Of a stretch of 64,000 nt of DNA, positions 11,481 through 23,006 are shown in pieces. The position numbers and the translations under genes were made by a program. Below the pieces are notes generated by a model, which saw nothing but the letters and a program-made list of their open reading frames with translations, was not told the DNA's origin and ran no database searches. The DNA is taken from assembly GCA_965153455.1 (NCBI GenBank), contig OZ234500.1:9052001-9116000 (forward strand). The letters are read 5' to 3'. The stretch is from Sphagnum compactum (taxonomy: Eukaryota; Bryophyta; Sphagnopsida; Sphagnales). Every line of letters starts with the position of its first letter. Within the stretch, counting starts at the first letter, position 1.

Positions 11481-14400
11481 ATGACGCAGGGAGAGGAAGA
11501 ATGGACAGCGGTGCGGGTACGGGAAACGTTTTGCTCCTTCTTTGATTCCAAGGATCATACGGTGGTGGCCTCTAGCCCTGTTGTTCCGCACGATGATCCT
11601 ACTTTACTCTTTGCAAATGCTGGTAACATACTGTTTTCCACCTTCCTCTTCTTCTTGCATTCCCCCGGTTTTGGCTTGCCACTTTTCCAGTCTTGTCTTC
11701 TTTGTATTGATTTTCCATTAACGTTGGATCCTTTTTTTTGGGTATGATTTCTTGTGTTTGCTGTTGTTTGTTTGGTGTAGTAATATTCATACATTCGACA
11801 AGTATTGAGCAATAGGATGACAAGGATCGATATTTGACGTTTTTTTAATATAAGATTTGGGTGAAGATAATAGCATTCATGGAACCCGGATGTGTGTGAG
11901 GATGTTGAGTTTCTTGTATGGTTTTTAGTCTGTCAAGCAAGAAAGTTTTCAGTGATTTCTCCAGGTTTAGGGTTTTAGTGCATCTACTAAGAGTTTACAG
12001 ACGGAATACAGCTTTGAGGGTTTTTGCACCATCTGGTTTCAGCAAGTAGAAAATTGTGCAAGTGGGATTATGCAAAACAGATTTTGGTTGCAGGGGGTTT
12101 TGATATCTCTTTCGAGAGATTCTGTCACATGGGTGTTATATGGTTTCTTCTCTGTCTGTTTGTGAACTGTGATTTTCAGTTCACTGGAAACATAGGGTTC
12201 CTGGATGAGATTGATTCTAGAACAGTCTACTACTACAAGTGGCCTTTGCAGAATGCTAGAGAGTGTGTGACAAAGTTGTGTTACTGTGTGTCTTAGGTAT
12301 GAACCAATTCAAGTCCATATTCTTGGGAACTGTCGACCCAAGGAGCAAGCTGGGGCAGCTGAAGAGGGCATGCGACACACAGAAATGTATCCGTGCTGGA
12401 GGCAAGCATAATGACCTTGACGATGTGGGCAAGGACACATATCATCACACATTCTTTGAGATGCTCGGCAATTGGTCTTTTGGTGATTACTTTAAGAAAG
12501 AGGCCATTACATGGGCTTGGGAGCTGTTGACAGAGGTTTCCTCCCTGATAAAACCCTCAGTGGCATCCAAGTTTTACTTGCACATTGTCCTCTTGTGATT
12601 TGTTCCCCATGCCAGTCTTTGTCATACATGGAGATGCCTATCTTTGATCATCTTGTTATAGAGAGTGTTCTTGAAAGGTCATTCTCTCCATGTTGTTTCT
12701 TTTCCCCTTCATCTTTCTCTGTGGCTTCTTTTTTGGTTTTATATCCTTTTTATGTTCTTCTTTTTCTTGTATTATTTGCATATTCTTGGGCAAAAATATC
12801 AAGTTTTTTTAATGTGTGTTTGCAGGTTTATAGGTTACCGACGGACCGGTTGTATGCCACATATTTTGGAGGAGACAAGAAACTAGGTCTGGAAGAGGAC
12901 CTAGAAGCAAGAGACATCTGGAGAAATTTTCTACCCGTGGAACATGTCCTACCATTTGGATGCAAGGTCAGTACTTCTGTAGATCTGCCATGCCATACAT
13001 ATGCTGGGTTTGGATTGAGTCTGCCTTATATGATATGTTAAAGTGGGGAATGCTGCTTTCTACTGGCGCTTTTGGCCTCCCCTTGTTTCTGTGTGTGTCT
13101 TGGAAGTTTGGACACTGCTTAAAAGACTTCAATTTGTGATGCAGGACAATTTCTGGGAGATGGGTGACACAGGTCCATGTGGGCCATGCTCAGAAATCCA
13201 CTTTGACAGATTAGGAGGTCGGGATGCCAGTGAACTGGTTAATAATGATGATCCAACATGCATTGAGATTTGGAACCTTGTCTTCATACAGGTATGTTGG
13301 AAATCAAATCCTGTGTTCCACCTTTTATTTTTGCACTCATGCCGTTCTCTTTGTCCATCACTTAATTCTGTGGCTAATCTACAAATGTTCATACTGTTGT
13401 TCCAAAGCTGGTGTCAGATATTTGGTTTTTCTGTGTTACAGTTCAACAGGGAGGCAGATGGAACACTGAAGCCCTTACCGGCAAAGCATGTAGATACAGG
13501 CATGGGCTTTGAGCGTGTCACTTCAGTTCTTCAGCAGAAAATGAGCAATTATGACACTGATATCTTCATGCCTATTTTTGATGCAATTCAAAAGGTACAA
13601 GGTTTCAGTCCCATCTTCTAAAGCTCTAGTGTATAAGCACATGAGACTATGGGATGTTCAACTGGTCATTTTTCCATTTGAATCTCTCTGTCCAGAGTCT
13701 GTTGATTGTAGTCGATGCTGTCTTCAAAATGGTGTAATGTAGTCCATGTTGCACAGATTCTTAGGAGTGTGTCATGCTTGGGGTTTTGTTTACTTGAAGT
13801 TGTGGAATTGCTGATGGAATTTTGTCTGTGATTATACTGCAGTCAACAGGGGCACGACCCTATACAGGGCTTGTGGGACAGGATGATACAGATAATGTAG
13901 ACATGGCATACCGGGTTGTGGCTGATCACATTCGAACACTCTCATTTGCAATTGCTGATGGCTCTCGGCCAGGTTTACTGCTAATGCTTTTCTAACTTTT
14001 GTATTTATATACTTGCCATAGAAGTTGCCTCTGCTTTGTGTAGATTAAGGGTCCCCTAGTTGTGCTTGGTTTCCTCGATTGTAACTCTTGTCTTCTTCAC
14101 ATTCAAGTTCAGGTTTTAGAGGTGATAACTGTGACTTCTGTGTTGATTCAATGCAGGTAATGAAGGCCGAGAATATGTGCTTCGTAGGATACTCAGAAGA
14201 GGAGTGCGCTATGGAAGGGAGGTGTTAAAGGCTCCGGATGGGTTCTTCAGTGGGTATGTATTGTCAAGTAACAATGTTTGGTATTATGCAATGGAGAGAC
14301 ATCAATGCTTTTCACACCACTTTTTTCATCCTGGTCTAGGGAGGCCATATTGCAGATCTGTCTCCAGGTCACTAGTATTGGATTTGTTGGTTGGACTGAG

Positions 14401-17400
14401 GTCTTGAACTTATGATTGTCCCGATGAGTAACTCATCAGATGTTGCCATGGTTCAAATGTGTGAGACAGGCTGGTGGATGTGGTTGTAAGATTGATGGGT
14501 GATGTCTTCCCTGAATTGAAGAGAAACCAAGCAAAAATTGAGGAAATCATTGCTGAAGAGGAGTCCAGCTTCAGCAGAACCCTTGTAAAGGTAATAAAAT
14601 ATGGTGTAGCCTGTAGAGAGTACAAGCAACTTAAAAGACCCAGTGTTACCAATCTATGATGGTGTGTTGGCTCAGACTCATGGGGAGATTCCTCATCAAT
14701 TGACTACTATTCGTTCCTTATATCCTGATTTGCCATTTTTAGTGCAAAGCTTAGTGCATAGCCCTGCAGTCACATAGTGAGTTCTGTCTTGGGGTGTCAT
14801 TAAGTGTCCCTTCATTTTGCTGATTTTTTGTGCAGGGCATTGAGAGGTTCAAGAAGGCTGCTGCAGAGGTGAAGGATGGTGTGCTGGGTGCACAGGTATG
14901 TCTTAACGGGGAGCTGCCACTTGTTTTCTTCTTTATGCAGATTGTACTACATGAAATTCTGGCTTTTGGGGATGACTTGATTTCATTCACATTCAAGATT
15001 AGTAATTTGATCGCAGATGTGTGTAAAGAGAAGTCACTGAGCTTACATGAACTTGATTGTTTGGTTGGTTGCAGGATGCCTTTATTTTGTGGGATACCTT
15101 TGGTTTTCCCATTGATCTGACAGAGGTCTCTCTCTTGTCTGAGTCTGCTTAATGTTGACAGTCAGCCTTCTACTACATGCTGTCCTACTTTATCACTGCA
15201 TCTTTGCAAAGAAGTTACAGGAACTAAGCTGCAACGTGATTTTGTACACCTCTAGATGCTTTGCATCCAAATTTGCATTGAGCCCCTTTTGGTGGTCAAG
15301 TAAATTATTATTATCAGTGCTAAATTGTGAGGCTCTGTGGCATCTTATATTGACTCTTTTGTACGCTCTTTGGTTTGTCTGCAGCTGATGGCAGAAGAAA
15401 GGGGCTTGAAAGTTGACAAGGAGGGGTTCAACCAAACCATGGAGGAGGCAAGAGAGAAAGCAAGAAGTGCCCGTGGAAAGGCAGGACTCTTTCTCATGTT
15501 TTAGTTGAGTTCGTTGTACAGAATGTATTATGCAGAGATCAGGATGGGGTGAATAGTCTACATGTTGGTCTTGGTTTTGATCTTCAACCCAGCTAAGGAT
15601 TGGACAAGGTTTTCTGTAATTGTGAATTTGTAAACAACAAAAACCTCATGCGGCTGTATTGGGCAGGTAGGTGGAAAACCGCTAGTTATGGAAGCAGAGG
15701 CAACTGCTGAGCTGCAAAAGCGCAGGGTTCTACCAACAGAGGACAAAGCCAAGTACACATGGCATCAGGTATCCTCTGCCTTATGATGTTTTTTATATGT
15801 TGTCGGCATAACAGATGGCATATGTGAAGAGTTTAGTAGGGACTCTCTGTCACAGTACCATAGGTGGTGATTGGATTTATACAGGACACTCATAAATTGA
15901 TTATAGTAATTGTAAGATATTTTTCTTTATCTGATTTTGGAGCTTTTTGTACTGATATGGGCACAGGACCACCCTGCCAATGTGAAAGCAATATTTAGTG
16001 CAGCTGGGTTTCTGGATACGACATCAGAACATGATGTGGGTGTAGTTTTAGACAGTACCAGCTTCTATGCTGAGCAAGGAGGCCAGGTTAGTTCCCAAGT
16101 TTTGAATCTCAGTTGGCAGAAGCACATTATTTGTGTTATTTGGAAAGTGCTGCTGATTGGTTGGAAGTATTGTGAAGGACATGTGCGTGTCAAGGCAGGC
16201 AGCACATTGAGGTTGTTTCCTTACATTTCACAACCAAAAGAGAGTGCTAATGTAAGCTTTATACAGATTTATGATACAGGAGTGTTGGAGGGCCCTAGTG
16301 GTTCATTAGACGTGAGGGAGGTGCAAGTATATGGTGGGTATGTGCTTCATATTGGCTCCATGACAACTCCAAATGGAAAGCTAGCAGTTGGAGATAAAAT
16401 CATAGCTAAGGTATGGACTCTGGCTGGTTTGCAGGTCTTTTCCAAATGCAGTTGTTCTTTGTCACTTAAACCTTAAATCCCTCAGAGTCTGAGATTGTTA
16501 TTATATGTATGATACTTGTTGTGTCATTGTCTGATGGGTAATTATAGGTTGATTATTTGAGACGTGCACTAGTTGCTCCCAATCACACATGCACTCATCT
16601 TCTCAACTATGCTCTGAAGGTATGCTGATCCACCCATGTCTCTCGCCCATTTTGGATGAGTCTAACATCCTGCAGTTTTTTCCTTTGTTTATCACAAAAT
16701 TCAAACCTTTGGCCAGCAGTATCACCAACTATTCTTGTTGTCAGTGCATAACTATTTGATTATTGACTTGAGGAGTATTAAGATTGGAATCGAATCTGGG
16801 TGACAGGACGTGCTTGGGGATCATATTGACCAAAAGGGCTCATTGGTGGCTCCAGAAAAGCTGCGCTTTGATTTCTCTCATGGTACTGCCCTGTTGACAC
16901 TGCTGCCTCTATGAAGGCAAATCTCATGGAGCACATTCTATGGACAACCAGGATATAAAGTGTTTTGTTGTTACAAGCTGAATCCTAACTCTTGTCTTGT
17001 AACCTTTGCAGGTAAACCAATTGATCCAAAAGATTTGGGGAGGATAGAAGCAATAGTCTCTCAACAAATTCGTGATGAGCTGCCTGTGTATGCCAAGGAA
17101 GCCAGCCTTGCAGAGGCCAAGCGCATCATGGGCCTGCGTGCTGTGTTTGGCGAGGTGGTCCACTTTCACATTTTTCCAGGGCTTTCGACAGTTGAAATAC
17201 CAAAGCTCATGTGCTTAGTATGAAAGACAGGAAATTTTAGTAGCTTCCCTGACTGCTATATCTGGTTGGTAAGAAATTGGGATCTGATGTCACCTTTTAT
17301 TACTGGCACATGATGGTCATGTTTATTGGGTGGGGTTCTTTACTGAAAAAATTCTGACGTATGGGTCATGGTACAGGTGTACCCAGATCCTGTGCGTGTG

Positions 17401-20002
17401 GTTAGTGTTGGAAGACCAGTGGAGGAATTACTTTCAGATCCTGAGAATCCAAAGTGGGCCTTTCTCTCAACTGAATTTTGTGGAGGTAGTGTACTCTCCA
17501 AGTTACATTTTATGATTTCTTTTCAGGGTCAAAATAATGTATAGCTGAACACCTGCCTGGGGAAGTGGCTCTCAATTATGCCTGCTGGAGCACATGTCAT
17601 CTCTTTCTCTGTAGTGTTTCTACTTTTAGTTCATGCTATGGCTTTCACAGCTCATAGTGGATGCACTGAACTTTCTCCTTGTGCTCACAGTTATTTCCTG
17701 GAGTCTGAAGTGTTGATGTCTTTTGATGTGTGTGTTAATCAGGAACCCATATCTCCAACACAAAGGAAGCTGGAGCTTTTGTATTAGTATCAGAGGAGGG
17801 AATTGCAAAGGGAGTGCGGCGTGTGACTGCTCTCACCACAGATGCAGCCAAAGAGGCAATTCGGCAGAGTGATTTATTCAGCTCCTACATCGAGAATGCC
17901 TCCAAGTTGCATGGTCCAGCACTCGAAAAGGTCAGCAGTGATTTAATACTGTAATCAATCTGAGAGAGATCCTTCTGCAGAGATACTCCCTATTTTAGAA
18001 CTAGAACTGAAATTAGTTTTGAAGTCATATAACCTGGTCCACCTGTGTTACAGGAGACATTGCAGCAGTTCATTTCTAGTCATAAATATTGCCAAAATAA
18101 TTTGCAATGTGTGAACTTTGAATGTGTTATCAGTAGTGTTGAGTACAGGTGGAAATGGAATTGAGGCCATCACTATATTGGGAACCTTTCAAATGTCTTA
18201 GATCCTTGTGTGTAGGCAGGCTGATTTGTACTTTTGGAACAGCTGCCATCTTGGCACCCCTTCACTTGTTGACATTCTTTTAACAGTCCCTAAACCCTAA
18301 ATCCTGGTCATTTGCAGCTTGTATCAAATGATAGGGTGTGTTGCATGGAGTTGCTTTTATCTTAAAACAGGTGGGGTTTTAACTGTGATAGGAAGTTGCA
18401 TCACTGAGGAGTCAGTTGGACACATCTGTGTTCCCTGCAGCCAAGAAGGCGGAACATCGCATTGGCCTCAATGATCTTCAGGTGCTTTTTTAAGTTCATG
18501 ATTATTTCTTTCCATGTTGATTGCATGAGTTTGATACATGCAGCCTCCATCTACTGACCTTTTAGGTTAATTTGCCATTCCTCGCTGAAAGGGCCAAAGC
18601 TGAAGTACCTGTTGCGCATCTTTTAATTTCTTCAGTTAGATGTCATGATTATGGCACAGGTTTGTCAGATTTGATAAGTGTAATCTTCTCTTCCCAGTGG
18701 ATCTGGTGATTGTGAGTACATACTTCAGGCTGCTTGAAAGTTTGCAACTGACATTTTGGTTTGCATGAACCTATTTATGGCAGGATCGCATAAGAAAGGC
18801 ACAGAAGGAGGCTGCGGACTCCAACTTGCAAACGGCTTTGGCAGGTGCTGTGAGCTTCGCTGACAAAGCAGTTGCACAAAGTGAGGTTTATTGTGTTCTT
18901 CGGATTGATGTGGGATTGGACAATAAGGCAGTTCGAGAGGCTGTCACCATGGTCATGGACAAGCATAAGGTTTTGCAGTCCTCATCTTTCTCAACTGCCA
19001 TTTGTGTGTCTTGAGTATACTAGATGTTTTCCTTCATAATATCTGAAGGTTTAGAATGTGATATGAGGTCAAATAGAGTTATTATGACAGTTGCTCTCTT
19101 TCAATCCCTGAATTCTTCCTTCACTGGTAAAATATGTTATTGTAGAGATGGGTGTGCTAGTAGTCCTGCCAAGGATTAAGTTGCACCCAAGAGGATGGTT
19201 GACTTATATCTGTCTTAATCATTTTCTCTCAAGGTGCCAAAAAAAATTCTAATATAGCCTTCCACATGTGGGTGTTAACAGGATCTGTCAGTAATGGTGT
19301 TCAGCATAGATGAGAACAAGAACAAAGTGTTGGTCTATGCTGGTGTGCCTAAGGTGGCAGCTGAACAAGGCTTGATGGTGGTAGAATGGCTACGGAAAGC
19401 CTTGGAACCTGTCAATGGGAAAGGTGGAGGCGGTAAAGGAGGTCTTGCACAGGGACAGGTATCTCTGGCTCACTCATATCTCCTTGAGTGTTGCACTGTT
19501 ATGTACTGATCTTATCATCATGGAGAAGGAAATTGGCTTAGTAAGTGGCAGAAGAATTGTATCAAAGAACTAATGTCAACCTAAATCTGTAAAGGCCCCA
19601 CCCATCTCTCCAATAAGTATGACTTCTTCACCTAAAGAATAGCACATAAAGGCTGATGCCTCCATTTGAATGGGGAGTTTTCATCACGTTCATAAAGCGA
19701 ACACCATGGTTTCTCAGATCCTCTTTCAAGTTCTTCGAAGGCCCTGGGTTTAAAGACTTTGATGACTGGTTGTCCCAGCTTACCCCACAGGCTGACTATG
19801 TTGGCTGATAATATACTACACACCTGCTGGATATGAATCCCCAACCACTAACAAGGTCATGAACGAGAAACTTGGGTATTGATTGTGTATTGAGCATCTG
19901 CCACCTGTGGGGTTGATGGGTGTGCAGGGTGAGAATGCTGCCGGCATAGATGAAGCCTTGAAAGTGGCAAAACTCTTTGCACACAAAGCTCTGTTTAAGT
20001 GA
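11481..20002 (+). CDS. ALATS: Alanyl-tRNA synthetase (23 coding exons, complete)
   Basis: Class II synthetase that charges tRNA-Ala and edits mischarged Ser/Gly. Coding exons: 11481-11622, 12297-12535, 12826-12966, 13145-13291, 13442-13594, 13843-13972, 14157-14253, 14470-14590, 14836-14895, 15075-15125, 15385-15480, 15667-15768, 15967-16086, 16267-16410, 16548-16619, 16807-16882, 17012-17154, 17377-17485, 17743-17930, 18392-18481, 18784-18969, 19282-19458, 19928-20002. Phases agree throughout, giving 952 residues, as expected for eukaryotic enzymes. Landmarks: catalytic core from [20 protein letters not shown] through [20 protein letters not shown] and WNLVFIQFNRE; editing-site zinc motifs H594-TCT-H598 and C713-GGT-H717; C-terminal C-Ala domain with a Gly-rich [14 protein letters not shown]. 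All introns are GT-AG except intron 11, best read as GC-AG. An upstream in-frame ATG (11280) may add a targeting leader. Confidence 0.96.
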
Positions 20003-23000
20003 CAATGTTCAAACAACCTTAGGTTCAAACATCGTGAAGGATGAACCCATCCAACATACACCTGGATGTGACTGTCTAACCATAGCCTGTGTGTTCAAAT
20101 TTGTCCACTGGTTACACTCATTTCTTCTCTCCCCTTATTAATAGCCCTTTTGATTTCTTGCAAGATATGTGCCTCATTAATTCCAGCTAGTAGTGGGCTG
20201 GTGATGTAAGGAGAACCATGAAATGGTATCAGGGTCATTTCTGCTTGAATATCACCAAGCACTTCACATTAATTTGAAATAGATAAGGATTTTACTTACC
20301 AAGATTGACCAGTTACTTTGCAATGAATTGATACCAGATTGCTTTTCAATTTAAGTCTGCACATACATTTACAGTTTCCATGAGCTCAAATTGCAGGAAA
20401 TGGATGTGATGATTTTTTGTGATGGGTCTTTCTGGGACAATGTCTAGCATTTTCATTCAAGAATGGGTTGTGATGTTTATCAACTAGGCCTTTGATTCAT
20501 TAGACTTGACAGATCAGAATACTGACCAGTGGAAACCTTTGATTATGAGCATTGTGAAACTATTGCCTTATTTCAAGGTGGAATTAGCATTGGTTTTCTA
20601 ATATCTACCCAGGATTTGTGAGGTATCAAGTTTGCAGAAATTGGGTGAGCAGTTGACAAGGTTCTTTGACATACTTTGAATTCAAAAAATCGCTTAGTTG
20701 AAATGGTTCAAGTACTAAACCTAATGTCAAGAGATTTACAGAGTTTCTATACAGCAATGAGAGCAGATGGTAGATATGAACAAAATTATTTAAAACCCCA
20801 TTAAAAGAAATCTCTGTAGAATTTCAATGTTACACCTTTGACAACTCAACCATATTTCATACAAGACATTCCAATTCAAATCTAGAATTAATCATCAAAA
20901 AAAATGTAGTCATCATGAATGAAAACTAATTTCAATAGGAAAAAATATGTGAAGGTGAAGGTAGAATGGAGGGGAGTGCCACATATGAAGAAATAAAAGG
21001 GTCGACCTAGAACTAAAAGTGAAACCCAATGAAGGACAATGTTAATGGATGTCAAGTCTAAGACAACACAACTCTCATTCAAAGGTAGTAAAACACCTTG
21101 TTTCTCAGCAGTAATAATATGTTGTAGTTAAGAAAATTAGCCTAGTACCTTGGCCACTTCAACACATGTTTGTCGAATAATTAATTTATTTTGATTCAAC
21201 AAATGATATATTCCCAAATATTGCATCAGATTCTTTATTTTCCTTCAGAAAAATATTTCTGAAACAAAATATTTTCTGAATTTTCAACATTTTTGGAAAT
21301 TGTATAATTAGTGTCAAACTGACCCATGTACACTACCATAAACAAGCAACTAGCCAATTGAAGATTCAATCAGTTATTATCTATTGCCAAATTATACTTC
21401 GCTATCATCTCCCTAAAACATTGGTAGCTACATAGCTATGACTGGTTGTTGGATGCTTCCTAGCTTTCTTGCCATCTACTAACACTTTGTTGCCATTTGG
21501 ATTTCACTTGACCTACCGACCCCTAATTCCAAACCATCACTAATATTATGATTGGTGAACCCAACTCGAGTGCTGTTAACAGGCATTTAATGGAGTTAAG
21601 CTTATCAAAGTTGCAGTCAAAGTTGTCCAAATCGTTGTTGAGCATCACAACTTTGCACATGACCACCAGCATGATTACAAATGAATGTAATTAAAAAATG
21701 GGCACCAAGTCAAAGGAAATGTTTGCAAGCTCTTGCAACAACATTAAAGGATTGTAAAGATTGGGATGTGATTGCAACTTTGGAGAACAATACTACTCAA
21801 ATGGTTTGGAATCTAGGAACACGAGGGCCAAAAAAAGGACAAAATTTTGGCCCCATGCCAATACAGGCACTCAAATCCAACAAGCCATTAGTAATTTCTC
21901 CTATTCATTTTTATCAAATCAAAAGCACATTTGGTTGATTAATAAAGCAAGTAGAGGATGAAATCATTCAATGCAAGTACAAATATCAAATATTGACTTC
22001 TTTAATATTGTTCACTACTTGTTTGAAGATAGAATGACAATGCTAAGCCCCAAGAATAGATACTTTGGGTCTTATGGGTTATAAATATAAAGGTATTGTG
22101 TTATGGAAATCACATCTTGGCATATCCTTGGTCTTAAGTCTAGAATGTCAATGCACAAGACTCACAATTAACTTATACACCTGGATTGTGATATATTTGC
22201 TTGATCATGGAAAAAATCCAGAATGAATTACATCAATTTTTTTAGATTTGAATTGTTGTGCACCAATTTTCCAACAATGGTAAGTCAAAAAAGACATGAT
22301 TGTTGGTAGGATGAAATGTTAAAATTTTGCAATGTGTACATTATGAAGTATATCCCCAACAACATTCATTTTCTTTATCCAATCCCACAAAACATCCACC
22401 AGATATGAGCAATTTGTTTTCATTTCCTATATTTGGGCAGAAGTTGTCCACTTCTCTTTACTTGAGTGTGAACAAAGTTCCAACTTTTGTTCATACACTA
22501 CAAATACATATGTGCCATTACCTAATGTGAAATTGCCGTTTTAATGTAATATATTGTGACAATAAACATCACATATTGTAAATTGTAATGGATGAAACCA
22601 CAAATTATACCTCAGATGTGTCATGAGCCGTAGCTTTTTGTGTGAGAAAAAGCACGTTCTCTTGTAATGATAGGTGTAGCAGACTGGTGGACTTGTTCAA
22701 GCCCACCCTACAGAGGCATCTCCAGGTGCCTTGTGCACATAGGGCACCCCCATGCGGAGGCACCTTACATTGGTATCAAGGTCCCTAACTTCTTGCAAAA
22801 CATGTGGACCAAAACAAAAATACAAGAGACACAATTTTGCTTCTTACTGCATGTTCAAGGTCCCAATGAAGCTCCGCAAAACATAAGCCACATTTTGAAT
22901 ACAGCAGAAATAGAAAAGAATAATTCTACAACCTGCAGGGTAAAACTACAAGTGATTTTTAATCTAATCAAGAGGGAGATATAGTGTAATACTGCACATA

Positions 23001-23006
23001 TTAAGC
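20003..23006. other. Intergenic between alanyl-tRNA synthetase and IRX10-type gene
   Basis: No gene recognised. The interval contains one inverted-repeat transposon-like element (21147-21330, separate entry). Sequences resembling a tRNA-iMet primer binding site (TGGTATCAGGGTC near 20224; TGGTATCAAGGTC near 22771) hint at decayed LTR-type elements, and a polypurine run (AAGAGGGAGAT) lies near 22972. No reverse transcriptase or integrase coding remains were seen. Confidence 0.4.
21147..21330. mobile_element. MITE-like inverted-repeat element, family A copy 1
   Basis: About 184-bp AT-rich element. Left end is ACCTTGGCCACTTCAACAC; the right end, read on the minus strand, is GGGTCAGTTTGACACTAATT. 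Its left half matches the right end of the 33936 copy read in reverse (ACATGTTTGTCGAATAATTAA) and its right half matches that copy's left end, so the two are full-length homologues in opposite orientation. No coding capacity. Target-site duplication not resolved. Confidence 0.65.

Noticed and set aside
21681-21938. 85-codon open frame in AT-rich DNA after alanyl-tRNA synthetase
   Set aside because: No recognisable domain or splice partner; length is within what random AT-rich sequence can give.
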